Shown here one piece after another: positions 55,330 through 64,000 of a stretch of 64,000 bases of DNA (positions are counted from its first letter, which is position 1; each line of letters begins with the position of its first letter). Source of the stretch: Micrasema longulum (taxonomy: Eukaryota > Arthropoda > Insecta > Trichoptera > Brachycentridae); assembly GCA_022494885.1 (NCBI GenBank), contig JAGVSM010001252.1:62001-126000 (forward strand). The letters run 5' to 3'. The notes under the pieces were generated by a model. That model saw only the letters and a list, made by a program, of their open reading frames with translations. It was not told where the DNA came from and did no database searches. A program made the translations under genes and the position numbers.

Positions 55330-55680
55330 TAGAGATGCAAACAATTAAAGACTTCCGCTTTCACTTTATATCGCGTCAGTTTCTTTGTTTAAAATCTGTC
55401 CTGAAACATGGCCGGAAACGCGTCGTCGCCATTTTTCACGAAGCCCGAGATTCGCCTCGACGCGACGCCGACGCGCTGAAAAATGTCCATTCAGGCGGAT
55501 GCGAGAAATAATAACACGGCCAGTGGATTCCCGCTGAATTCATTCATATTGGATGCGGCTATTCTCGATCCCCGTAATAAAACAATGGAGAAATGATACG
55601 AGTATTTTTGGGACGGAAATGACGCAAAACTCCTGACGCTGGATGCGGCAAAGAAATTTTAATTGATTAACTGAAAATGA
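55330..55680. promoter_or_regulatory. CpG-rich unique patch, candidate promoter or first exon
   Basis: Dense CpG (GGAAACGCGTCGTCGCC, GACGCGACGCCGACGCGC near 55415-55475) surrounded by AT-rich repeats. Motifs: ATGCAAACAAT (55335-55345, octamer-like next to a Sox core), CTTTGTTTAA (55383), ACAATGG (55582-55588). A 23-codon frame at 55408-55479 begins with a good AAACATGG context (MAGNASSPFFTKPEIRLDA...) and could be a first-exon start or chance. Matches no repeat in the window. Function inferred only. Confidence 0.4.
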
Positions 55681-55684
55681 TTTA

Positions 55685-56115
55685 TTGGGAGTAGAACGTA
55701 GTAAAATCATGTTTATTATTTTTTAAGGGTCAAGGCATAACTAATTGGTACTTAAAAAAATACCATATTTTATTATTTTTAGTCAACGGTAGAACATTCA
55801 GGAAAAAAAAGTAGATACAAGTATTTTACCAGTAGGTTGGATGGTATTGTCGGTACTAATAACATTGCCAAGTGAAGAGTACAGGATATAAAAGACGGAT
55901 GTTAATTTGAGATCTGAAGGCAGTTCACATCACCTACGTTTCTGTTTAGTAAACTTTGATATAAAGGTTCTAATTCCAAGATAATTAATCACGAAAAATA
56001 ATGCATGCAGGGAAAAAATAAACGGTAGATTTTGGTTAAATACTGAATTTCAAGCGATAATTTAATAAATGTTATTAAATATTTGTAAATAACTACTTAC
56101 CGACTTTTCTATGTC
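55685..56115. other. No gene seen
   Basis: AT-rich linker. Confidence 0.35.
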
Positions 56116-56116
56116 T

Positions 56117-56149
56117 ACTGGTTTCGAAACGTACTCGTCTCTTTGTCAG
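56117..56149 (-). repeat. Hammerhead-like motif
   Basis: The complement reads CTGACAAAGAGACGAGTACG, then TTTCGAAACCAG: CTGACAA, a six-pair stem GAGACG-AGTA-CGTTTC with one G-U, then GAAACC. One of the better stems in the window. Confidence 0.5.
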
Positions 56150-56329
56150 TTATTTGTTTATTTGTTTAAATTTAATGTTGTGCACACAGTGCTATGTTAA
56201 TATAAATCTAGACAATATTACGAACAAAAAATAAACCTAACACAGCACTAATTACGTACACAACACAATATATGAAACAACTATCTAACAGTACAACAAG
56301 ATGTAAGAAAAATTTGTGCTTTGTGTGAA

Positions 56330-56440
56330 TTTACTAGTGATTGTGTTTTTATTGTTGTGAGTATGAAATGTAGTGCGTGGAGTGAGGTGTATGGAGTGAT
56401 GTGTATAAGATGTGGTGTTTATGTAGTGTGTATTCTGGTA
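56330..56440. other. GT-rich low-complexity patch
   Basis: GTGTGAATTTACTAGTGATT, GAGTGAGGTGTATGGAGTGA and AGATGTGGTGTTTATGTAGT: strand-asymmetric GT-rich DNA. Could be a LINE 3' UTR on the minus strand, by analogy with CA-rich DNA at 61855 and 63360. Confidence 0.3.
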
Positions 56441-56469
56441 GTACCTAGTTTAGTATTAATTGTTTCTGT

Positions 56470-56720
56470 TTATTTTCAAAGAGGCTAAATGATACTAATA
56501 TTACAGAAACTTTAAACTTTGAAGTAGGGCACACATAAGCAAATTCCCTTATGTGCTCCAATAATAACAATAATAATATTAGTAATACTAAACATTAAAA
56601 TCTATAAGATTCAGCTTCCGTTTGTAGCAGAGAGCTGAGTCGTTAAAGATGTCTAAATGGTACATCTTCTCAATTTTAGAAAAGTTACTAACTGCTCTTC
56701 CTAAGAGCGAATTTTGAATA
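56470..56720 (-). mobile_element. LINE family 3 C-terminus and 3' UTR
   Basis: The minus strand encodes SLLGRAVSNFSKIEKMYHLD and IFNDSALCYKRKLNLIDFNV then a stop, a typical short LINE tail. The 3' UTR has a CACATAAG/CTTATGTG stem at 56532-56555 followed (complement) by TGCCCTACTTCAAAG, matching 33381-33420. Confidence 0.55.
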
Positions 56721-56852
56721 CATATACAAATGTTTTATATCATTTAGTAAAATATTTGATCACAAAGTTAATGCTTTAATTATTAATAAAACTACAATTT
56801 AATATGGATGAAAACCATTTAAGATTATACACAACAGGATAGGCAATTTATT

Positions 56853-56896
56853 TAAAAAGAAAAAATTTAAAAAGAAAAATTTAAAAAGAAAAATTC
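56853..56896. repeat. Short tandem repeat, TTTAAAAAGAAAAA unit
   Basis: Three imperfect copies of a 14-15-base A-rich unit. Confidence 0.7.
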
Positions 56897-57133
56897 TCAT
56901 GTTAACTTCGCTCCGCAAGACTCTCGCCACTATGACCAGGCAATAATAAGAATACAATAATTAATAACCAAATAAACAATATATATAAAAGTCCTCTCCT
57001 GTCTAACTTCGAAAATAGTGATATCAAATTACCACCCATGTAAGGAAAAAAGGACTTGATTTATTGGGTCAACGTGTAGTATTTAGTGAACATGATAAAA
57101 ATAAAAAAGGAATCAATTCATTAGTTACGTAAA

Positions 57134-57172
57134 CCTTGACGAAGGAGCTTGTTTGCTTTGAAACCGGTCGGT
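57134..57172 (+). repeat. Hammerhead-like motif
   Basis: CTTGACGAAGGAGCTTGTTT, then GCTTTGAAACCGGTCGGTGG: TTGACGA, a short GAGC/GCTT stem, GAAACCGGTCGG. The last 12 bases are identical to those at 25249-25260. Confidence 0.45.
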
Positions 57173-57179
57173 GGAAAAT

Positions 57180-57880
57180 AAAAAAATAGCGGTTAAAAAA
57201 AAAATGTTTTATTTATTTTATTAAATAAATATCTGTTGACTTAATAAACGTTTATTTCGGAAACATATTGCGGAAACAATATTTATAAAACTTTTACATG
57301 TAGTTGATTCAAGAAAATAAAAAAATAAATAAAAATAAAACGAGGTTCATCCAAGCGCCAAGAAAGAATGACAGGATGTGGATGTAAGAAGTGAGAATGT
57401 GAGGTTGTAAATGTGGATTAAGTGAATATTGTCCCCCAAAAAGAATAATACAGGAACGCATTAATGTATTAACCGCAGCTATTAATGAATACAGAAAAAA
57501 GGGAGTTGGATTGACCTACTTACTTTTGAATGACTGTATTTTTATTTAAGCGCATAGGATAAAACCACAACTTTGAAAAAATAAGTAAACCATTATGATC
57601 TAGTTCTTAAGCATGTCCATAAAATGGAATAAAGTGTAACATAAGACGAAACGAAGCAATTAAGACTAGAAGCCGATGGAAAATGGGCGTAATTCCTTAA
57701 AAGCAACATAATATGCGAGTACATTCATTCTAATTATTGCTTCTTCAAAATATTCAAAAACAGTGATTTATTTAGTCGAATACTGTTTTTTTTTATCATA
57801 AATTCTCAGCAAGCATACTACTTTGTTCTTCGTTTATTTTTTGTGCCTAAATTTAATGAAATAATTAATTTGCTAGAATT
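57180..57880. other. No gene seen
   Basis: AT-rich; GTGAGAATGTGAGGTTGTAA at about 57391 resembles the complement of CA-rich LINE 3' UTRs. Confidence 0.35.
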
Positions 57881-57884
57881 GCGT

Positions 57885-58110
57885 TCGCTTACATTACAGT
57901 GCTTAAGTTCCTGAGTTAGATTCTAGGAAGCTTGACATGAAATATTTATTTTTAAAGGTGGTTTTATACTAAAGTATTTTATTGTCCATCCACTGGGAAG
58001 CGTAGGACTGATTACTTTACCATCCTGTAACAGATTATCGAGATACGCTGCATTCGATTTAATACCGCAGTGCACTATGCATCATTGGGTGCCGGTAAGG
58101 GTTGATGTGA
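57885..58110 (+). mobile_element. SINE family A, degenerate full-length copy
   Basis: CTTACATTACAGTGCTTAAG (head trace), TTGACATGAAATATTTATTT, TTTTATTGTCCATCCACTGG, AAGCGTAGGACTGATTACTT, CGCAGTGCACTATGCATCAT and TGGGTGCCGGTAAGGGTTGA. Confidence 0.6.
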
Positions 58111-58165
58111 ACCCCATTTATCCATGCGCTTTGTAGCTGCAAGATGTTTGGTAACCTAGCTTCTA
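58110..58165 (+). repeat. GTAGCTGCAAGACG unit
   Basis: CATTTATCCATGCGCTTTGT, AGCTGCAAGATGTTTGGTAA, CCTAGCTTCTA. Directly abuts the SINE above. Confidence 0.55.
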
Positions 58166-58495
58166 GATTTACTGTTTTTTATTTTCAAATTATTTCATTA
58201 ATTTGGAGTCACCATGTGGATCCGTTGACGAGAAGGTTTTCTTAAGACGGAATTAACAAAAAACGTTTTTTTTCATATGTATGTATTGTTTCGTTCCTAT
58301 TGTATTTTTTTTTATTTTTACAAATGCAGTGATACGGAGTGACTTATCACATGAATGTTTTTTTTTTCTTTTTATTCTGTAATAAAAAAAACTATCAGTG
58401 GTCACAATTTAAGTTTATTTAGGAACGTTGAATTTTTTAAGTAATGACTGTTTTTTTCTTGAAAAAAAACAAAAAAAATCGTTAAACGCTTCTAG
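58165..58495. other. No gene seen
   Basis: AT-rich with several poly-T tracts. Confidence 0.35.
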
Positions 58496-58496
58496 G

Positions 58497-58622
58497 ATTC
58501 CAACCGTCGGGCGTCGATCAACAACCAGGACTAGATTTATTCGCGTCCATGCGCTCTGTAGCTGCGAGACGTGTTTGGATTATTATTGGACCACGCCCTT
58601 CACAAAAAAGTAGCTTTATAAA
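58497..58622 (+). repeat. GTAGCTGCAAGACG unit with decayed tail
   Basis: ATTCCAACCGTCGGGCGTCG, then TCCATGCGCTCTGTAGCTGC, GAGACGTGTTTGG and ACGCCCTTCACAAAAAAGTA, the last a degenerate tail module. Confidence 0.5.
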
Positions 58623-58639
58623 ATATTTTCAGTAAAAAC

Positions 58640-58830
58640 TAAATTATAGTGCAGACTTTTCTAGTTATTTTATTGTTTTACAGTATTTTATTGTTTCTGG
58701 ACTGGCACTTAAAGCGTAAGATTGATCGCCTTATCATTATGCAACCGATGATCCAGATAGGTTTTGAATGTATTAGCATTCTAGTGCAACTAGGTGTGGA
58801 TAGGGAAACGATAATAACAGTATGTAGACG
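58640..58830 (+). mobile_element. SINE family A 3' fragment
   Basis: TTTATTGTTTCTGGACTGGC, ACTTAAAGCGTAAGATTGAT, GCCTTATCATTATGC and GTGTGGATAGGGAAACGATA, ending with a weak ATAATAAC tail. No head. Confidence 0.5.
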
Positions 58831-58834
58831 CTAC

Positions 58835-59480
58835 AATACCCTTTCATTTATTCAATAAAAATACATTATTTTATAGATATGGTTGGCGTTTTTTTTCTTG
58901 TTGTTTAATATATTCAATACCTGATTAAGAATCAGATATTATGCACAAAATAAGCAAAAAAAAAAAGAATTGTTTTTTAATGGAATTCTTGAAAATTCAG
59001 TCGATTTTCGAATTACATTGATTTTCTGGTGGTTTTTGAAATTATAATGGACGTTCCGTGACACCCAGTATCAGAATGGATTTTAAGAGATGGACCGGAA
59101 ACGCTTATTATTCGGAATGCTTGTTATATAGAACAGCATCGTTACATCGGCATAAAATAAAAACACCTACACGGTGGCAAAAAATTGCGTACCTTATTAA
59201 CCTGTATATATTTTAAACATACAGCTTGCTTTGCAAAAAAAAACAAAATGTTTCTCTATGTTAGCAGTTTCTATTGTTAATATTTATAGAATAGCAATTT
59301 TATAAATAAAGGTTGATTTTTGTATATAAGCACTTTTCAATGTCTCAATAAAGTCTGTGAAAAATAAATCAATTATCAAAAAATCGAATATTAATTATGA
59401 TACGGATTACGGATTTTCCTAATGATCATTTTTATGATCGCCATTTTTCCTATGCTTGAAAATCCATCTTATTCTATTCT
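58835..59480. other. No gene seen
   Basis: AT-rich without motif-bearing frames. Confidence 0.4.
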
Positions 59481-59482
59481 TC

Positions 59483-59516
59483 CTTCTGTTTCGAGACGTA
59501 CCCGTCACATCGTCAA
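59483..59516 (-). repeat. Hammerhead-like motif
   Basis: The complement reads TTGACGATGTGACGGGTACG, then TCTCGAAACAG: TTGACGA, a GACG-GGTA-CGTC stem, GAAAC. Same layout as 56117. Confidence 0.5.
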
Positions 59517-59540
59517 TGCACTAACATGCAAATCCCATTA

Positions 59541-59584
59541 TATGTACACCTTCACCATAGAAGTTGCATAAAAATATAAAAACA
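59541..59584. repeat. Short interspersed repeat, copy 2
   Basis: Partner of 218-264; lies about 30 bases from the hammerhead-like motif at 59483. Confidence 0.35.
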
Positions 59585-59619
59585 AAGTTCTGATAGAACA
59601 CATGCTATCTATTAGTAGC

Positions 59620-60235
59620 TAATACGTAGTAGTAAAGGAATAGTTTTAAAAGGTTTCTTAGACCAGCTAACATATGTACTTTTTACTATATATAAACACA
59701 GTTGGTTTTAACCATTTTTTTCCTGGTGCATCTTCTTCTTTCCTTCCAAACTAACCTGATTCCACATTCCTCATACTTCAATATGTATAACATAATGTAC
59801 TTTTGTTTGAGTTTATCAAATTTGTCTAAGCCTTCGTCGTCCTCCTTATTAAAAAACAACTGTCCTAAATTAATTAGGTAATTTTTGTACGTATGTACCT
59901 TTTGATATGTATTTTGTTTTTTAGTACAAATTTTTGACAAACTCTTCTTTTGACCAGTCTGTTTTTTGGTTTGCTTTTAGTAATAAGTCTGCCAATGTAC
60001 TTATTTTTTGTAATTGATGTTTTAAATTAATAAAATATACAAGTAATAATCTTCGGTAAATCTTTTAATATATATGTAGGCACTTTATAAAGCATTAAGC
60101 ACTGGTATTGTGTTCCATCTAACTTGAATTCCGAAATCTTACTTTGAGCCAGTAAAGGTGAAAAAGCGTAAGCTAACTTGGGCATCCAGACAAATCCGCA
60201 ATAGCGGAACACTTTATAGACACAGGACATTTTTT
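59620..60235. other. No confident gene
   Basis: Minus-strand frames at 59686-59940 (Lys-rich, 84 codons) and 60027-60230 (67 codons) show no recognisable domain. Repeat-derived coding debris is possible. Confidence 0.35.
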
Positions 60236-60239
60236 CGCC

Positions 60240-60690
60240 TTTGAACCAAAAATTCTACATAAACCTAGTAATTATAGTGCACGCATAATAAAAAAGGCAA
60301 TTGAAATACACAGACATCCAGATAATATAAACAATGACGACGGGCTTAAATTAAATTCAACATGGTTCCCAGCACTACATATGACAAAAACGAATAGATA
60401 TGTGCCTACTGCCGGCTGCGACACAGTTCAAATTACTAGTACACAAACATAATTATTCTTTCCTACAAAACTAGAAATGTGCCTACTGCTGACTGTGACA
60501 CGGTACAAATTACTAGTACATAAACACATACATTTCTTTATAAAACACACAGTTTTCCCTGAAGATGGCTCCTGCAATGGTAGCCGAAACGTCGGATCAA
60601 ATCCAACATACACGGTATTACCCAAAAAAGATACATAATATTTATAACAGTGACCGTGAAAACCTTCGCACCTATATAAGCGTAAGCCAC
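60240..60690 (+). mobile_element. Penelope-like element C-terminus and 3' end
   Basis: The plus frame at about 60258-60380 reads PSNYSARIIKKAIEIHRHPD, NINNDDGLKLNSTWFPALH, the standard end of the endonuclease-bearing C-terminus of Penelope-like elements ('R..EAIEI..H..N.N.DDG..L...W.P.L'). Downstream, 60559-60590 holds CTGAAGA, a GGCT...AGCC stem and GAAAC, a hammerhead-like core, then a tail matching 30800-30870 (ACCCAAAAAAGATACATAAT, AGTGACCGTGAAAACCTTCG). The reverse transcriptase and most of the GIY-YIG domain are missing. Confidence 0.75.
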
Positions 60691-60694
60691 TTTA

Positions 60695-61505
60695 TTTTTT
60701 ATATTTAAAAAAAAAACAGCTAGTTTTGGTAAATACTATGCCTTCTTTGGGGTTAATTAAAAACTAATACGATACAAAATTTACGCAGTGAGTGCAGAAT
60801 GGGTGTGGCTGAGGAAAAAAAGAGGAGGTGGAAACTGAGGGTTTAAGTGTGAATTTAGGGAGAGGGAACATATTCAAACAGGACTATTACTTAAATTTAT
60901 TTTGTTATTAAGCATATTTTAATTGTGATTTACAACCTTTCTGATTTCTAATATTTCTAAGTTAATGAGTGTGCTTTTACTTTTCAAAGTTAAATGTGTG
61001 ATTATTTGTAAAAATATGTTCTGCAAACTCATCTGTTATGTTGTTTAACTCTAGTTTTTAGGTTCGTGATGATTTTTCCATTATAAAATGAATTGCAATC
61101 GTGATAAGTTCACTTGTTAATGCCTGATTTATCTAATAATTCAGTTTTTTTGTATTTTTCTAGTATATTTCCCATATTGTTGTTTGTTTAATATGCTCTC
61201 TTTTTAATAAAATATTTGAAAAATTATAAATGTACAAAAAACTTTTCCTTCGTTTATCAACATTGAAATCTTTGTTGTTTGATTTAAATTGTAAACCGAT
61301 TTAGAATTTTGTGTTACCGTGTACAATAAAGTATATTCCGGAAAACTATCTCATACTGTTATAAAATATAATTTCCCACACACAACTGGAATGAAAATAA
61401 ACCAGATTAAATATTTCTGGAAAGAGTTACTAAGATACAAAAAATCTTCATTCATTCATGAAAGAAAGATAGCTAATATATTAAAAAAGCTTTTAAAAAA
61501 TATCA
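60695..61505. other. No gene seen
   Basis: AT-rich. A Lys-rich 63-codon frame at 61319-61510 has no motif; the LINE relic begins at its end. Confidence 0.4.
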
Positions 61506-61509
61506 AATA

Positions 61510-61690
61510 GAATATCGCCCTCTGCTATTGGACATGGGGGTTCTTCATGACATACTAAGTGGACGCCTTAATAACCCAGCTCTTATCTCAGAGTTTTCAT
61601 GAAATGTGCTAGCAGTTTGTACGAACTATGCCTTAAACTCTCCACTTATACGTTTAGCTCGTGAGTAAAATTTGAACTTTCCCCTTATTA
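61510..61690 (+). mobile_element. LINE C-terminal relic
   Basis: EYRPLLLDMGVLHDILSGRL, NNPALISEFS, a stop, then NVLAVCTNYALNSPLIRLAR. 'LL.DM..L..IL.G.....LL' and 'NSP..R' are LINE C-terminal blocks. A CA-rich 3' UTR candidate (CTCACACACTCACACACC) follows to about 61890. Confidence 0.6.
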
Positions 61691-61985
61691 GTCCCTTTGA
61701 TTATAATAAATAAACATTTAAAATACCCATTTTTACACACACATTTTACTCTTATACGTGATTTTCTCAATTTCATATTTATAAAATCTTATTTTATATC
61801 TAATCTTTTATATTTCAAATCTTTTTGACACTTGTGCGAAAAATATACACTCGAATGTCCACCCTCACACACTCACACACCCTCACTAACCTTCACAACC
61901 AATGTCTAAAATATATTTTCACACACAAAGAAATCGATTTATGTATATTTCATGTATTTCTGTAGATATAAAATAAAAAAATATC
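61690..61985. repeat. CA-rich low-complexity region
   Basis: ACACACACATTTTACTC near 61735 and CTCACACACTCACACACC near 61863; probably UTR of the preceding relic. Confidence 0.4.
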
Positions 61986-61989
61986 TTAA

Positions 61990-62300
61990 AGGAAATATAG
62001 GAGTCTAGACATTTACAGAGCTTACGACATGAAATATGGAAGTCTAGGCATTTACATGGCTCTTGACCTGTCATTGGCAACTTTCCGCACTGTGTAACAT
62101 TCACCAATTTGCCTATATTTTAACATCCGTATTTTTGAAGTTAAGAGCTGAAACCATTACTATCGAGTAGAGATTCATCTGATTGAATTATTTCATTTTC
62201 TCCATCTATATTGCAGTTTGTAATTATAATTGACTCTCTAGGGGGTAAAATCCAGTGTTTTGTCAACAAACATTTAGACAAACTAAAAATATTGTAATAT
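61990..62300. repeat. Fold-back family F, rearranged copy
   Basis: AGTCTAGACATTTACAGAGC and its near-duplicate AGTCTAGGCATTTACATGGC lie about 40 bases apart (partial tandem duplication). They are followed by GCACTGTGTAACATTCACCA, AGATTCATCTGATTGAATTA, and then a B-orientation terminus (GTCAACAAACATTTAGACAA). Confidence 0.55.
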
Positions 62301-62384
62301 ATATTTTTTATTTTTTTTATTACCCACGGAGGCCACCAGGGCGGACAACATAGAACAAGGGCGGCCAACCAGATCAGACCCGAG

Positions 62385-62458
62385 GTCTATTTATTTATTT
62401 ATTTGGTTTACAAACAATGAAAAAAAAATACATAATACACACATAATAATTCATTACT
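62385..62458 (-). repeat. Probable LINE 3' tail, minus strand
   Basis: A TTTATTTATTTATTTGGTTT run at 62389, like the 3' ends of minus-strand LINEs here, but it is followed by plus-strand LINE coding sequence, so two insertions are juxtaposed. Confidence 0.35.
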
Positions 62459-62459
62459 G

Positions 62460-62980
62460 CAAAATTGAAAGAATTCAAAAAATGTTTATAAAAAACTTAA
62501 ACCGTAGACTACATCTCAATTTCCCAGATTATCGCCAAGCGTGCATTTTTCATAATATTCAAACTCTCGCTGATAGACGAACCACGGCTGATATAGTGTT
62601 ACTTACCAACATAATATCTGATAAATTAGATTCCCCGAATTGGTTACCCGCATTCATCTTAAGGTACCACAGAGACAAACGCGTTATACACAACTTTTCC
62701 ACATGCCTAAATGCAGAACAAATTCGTCAAAAAACGCTACGATTAACCGTATTATGGATACGTATAACAGGAAATTTAACGACATAGATATATTTACCAA
62801 AAATATTAAATTTATCAAAACTGCCATAGGTAATAAATTGTCTTTGTCCGCATCCTCCTCTCCGTTGCTCTCTATCCCTGAACAAATATAAGTTTTATAG
62901 TGAGAACATCTTTTAATATAATTATGTATCCCCGTACTGCGGGCCAACTGTTTGTGACACCTGATTTTTATAATCCGAAT
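62460..62980 (+). mobile_element. LINE RT C-terminal fragment
   Basis: KIERIQKMFIKNLNRRLHLN, FPDYRQACIFHNIQTLADRR, TTADIVLLTNIISDKLDSPN and WLPAFILRYHRDKRV in one frame (62460-62787). The end (NATINRIMDTYNRKFNDIDI) lies in the next frame. 'IE.IQ..F...L' and 'L..RR...D...L..II...ID.P' match Jockey-group LINEs. One frameshift near 62715; 3' UTR after 62891. Confidence 0.7.
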
Positions 62981-62984
62981 CATT

Positions 62985-63355
62985 TCTATTAAACTTATAT
63001 GCTATCCTTATTTATATATTATGTAGGTGCATATGATATGCATTTTTGTGTTCGTTTTGAATCAACGTTCGCGTATTGTCAAACCTTATTTTATTGTTGT
63101 CATTATTTCGTATTTACTGCATTTTGTGGTTACCTACCGTATTCATTCGATGTGTATCAGTTAAATTTAAAAAATAAAATACTTTTTTTTTTCAGAATAC
63201 GGTTTTGAAATTTAACATACTTAAAAAAAATAAAAAAAAACAATTTATATAATTTCGTCATTTGAATTTTAACAAAAAGGTTTCTAACTTTTTACTAAGC
63301 TCTTTATTGTACCATTTTTAATACAATTTACAAGTTTTAAACAATTATTTTTTTA
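62985..63355. other. No gene seen
   Basis: AT-rich; the frame at 62999-63208 is Phe/Tyr-rich and motif-free. May be UTR of the preceding LINE. Confidence 0.35.
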
Positions 63356-63359
63356 TACT

Positions 63360-63480
63360 TACGCACCCACATACACGCACCCTCTCCCTCATTCATTCCC
63401 ACACGCACATGTATCCTCTCCTTCATTCATTCACGCATACACACATTCACATACACATGAATACAAACGTCACACAAATA
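63360..63480. repeat. CA-rich imperfect tandem repeat
   Basis: Two imperfect copies of a roughly 40-base unit (CACGCACCCTCTCCCTCATT, then CACGCACATGTATCCTCTCC), followed by ACACACATTCACATACACAT. Confidence 0.55.
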
Positions 63481-63484
63481 CAAT

Positions 63485-64000
63485 TACTAAACTTATTTTC
63501 TTATATATTATGTGTCATTATATTTACAGTGGATTTTTTAATTGGCTTTAGCATTGTTAAGATTTTTCTACTTATTTTGTTTGTGTAATAGCTGTAAAAA
63601 TCCCAAATAAAATAAATACTGAAACAATAAATAAAAATAGACACTACTTATTTTTCATCAGTTACATGTAAACACTAACTAAATACATATTTAAATAAGC
63701 AAATAAACGATTGAATTGAATATAAACTATTGAAAAAATTGAAAATCAAATGTTAAAAATTTACGAATTAATAATAAAATAAACATGAATAAAATTCGTA
63801 AAATATAAAATTAACAATAAAAATTGTCTAAATTAAATTATTTAAAAAAAAACATTCATTAATATAAAACTAATAAAAACAATTTATAAAATACTAATGA
63901 AAACAATTAACATAATTTGCACCAAAACAAAACCAGTAAGGTGATCCATCAAAATTGAATGTACAAAATTAATACATCAATATAAAAACGAATTTTGTAT
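63485..64000. other. No gene seen
   Basis: Very AT-rich sequence with A-runs to the window end. Confidence 0.45.

Overview
The window reads as a gene-poor, AT-rich stretch of a eukaryotic nuclear genome, most likely an insect. Lepidoptera is my best guess, from the mix of decayed LINEs, tRNA-derived SINEs, hAT and Tigger-type DNA elements and Penelope-like fragments; this is not proven. I found no host protein-coding gene, rRNA, functional tRNA gene or CRISPR array. Nearly every recognisable open frame is the C-terminal end of a broken LINE reverse transcriptase. The longest, 183 codons at 40228-40779, is one of these.

Layout. 0.3-3 kb: a full-length tRNA-derived SINE with a 10-bp target duplication, a Sox-type motif cluster, and the first copies of two interspersed families. 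5.3-5.8 kb: a CpG-rich promoter-like patch. 8-11 kb: tandem 'GTAGCTGCAAGACG' units, a LINE end, SINE bodies, and a second CpG-rich patch with paired inverted Sox-type sites (10.9-11.0 kb). 12-19 kb: two hAT-type MITE copies, a second SINE family, several LINE ends, and an insertion nested in a LINE. 19-23.6 kb: LINE ends, a fold-back repeat, and an internally deleted Tigger/pogo element with TA duplication. 25-34.6 kb: LINE relics, the best complete copy of the fold-back family, Penelope-like 3' pieces and a 30-bp perfect inverted repeat. 36-48 kb: repeat units, LINE ends on both strands, a near-complete hAT MITE with 8-bp duplication, SINEs. 49-64 kb: a small Harbinger-like MITE, fold-back elements, SINEs, LINE 3' ends, a CpG-rich patch at 55.4 kb, and a Penelope-like C-terminus with a hammerhead-like motif.

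No pathway or operon logic applies. What ties the repeats together is mobilisation. One 3' tail module is shared by two unrelated families, LINE 3' ends carry conserved stem-loops, and hammerhead-like motifs recur at about nine sites. The non-repeat CpG-rich patches (5.3, 10.8, 39.0 and 55.4 kb) are the best candidates for host regulatory DNA or unannotated first exons. All family assignments rest on reading motifs by eye; no database search was possible.
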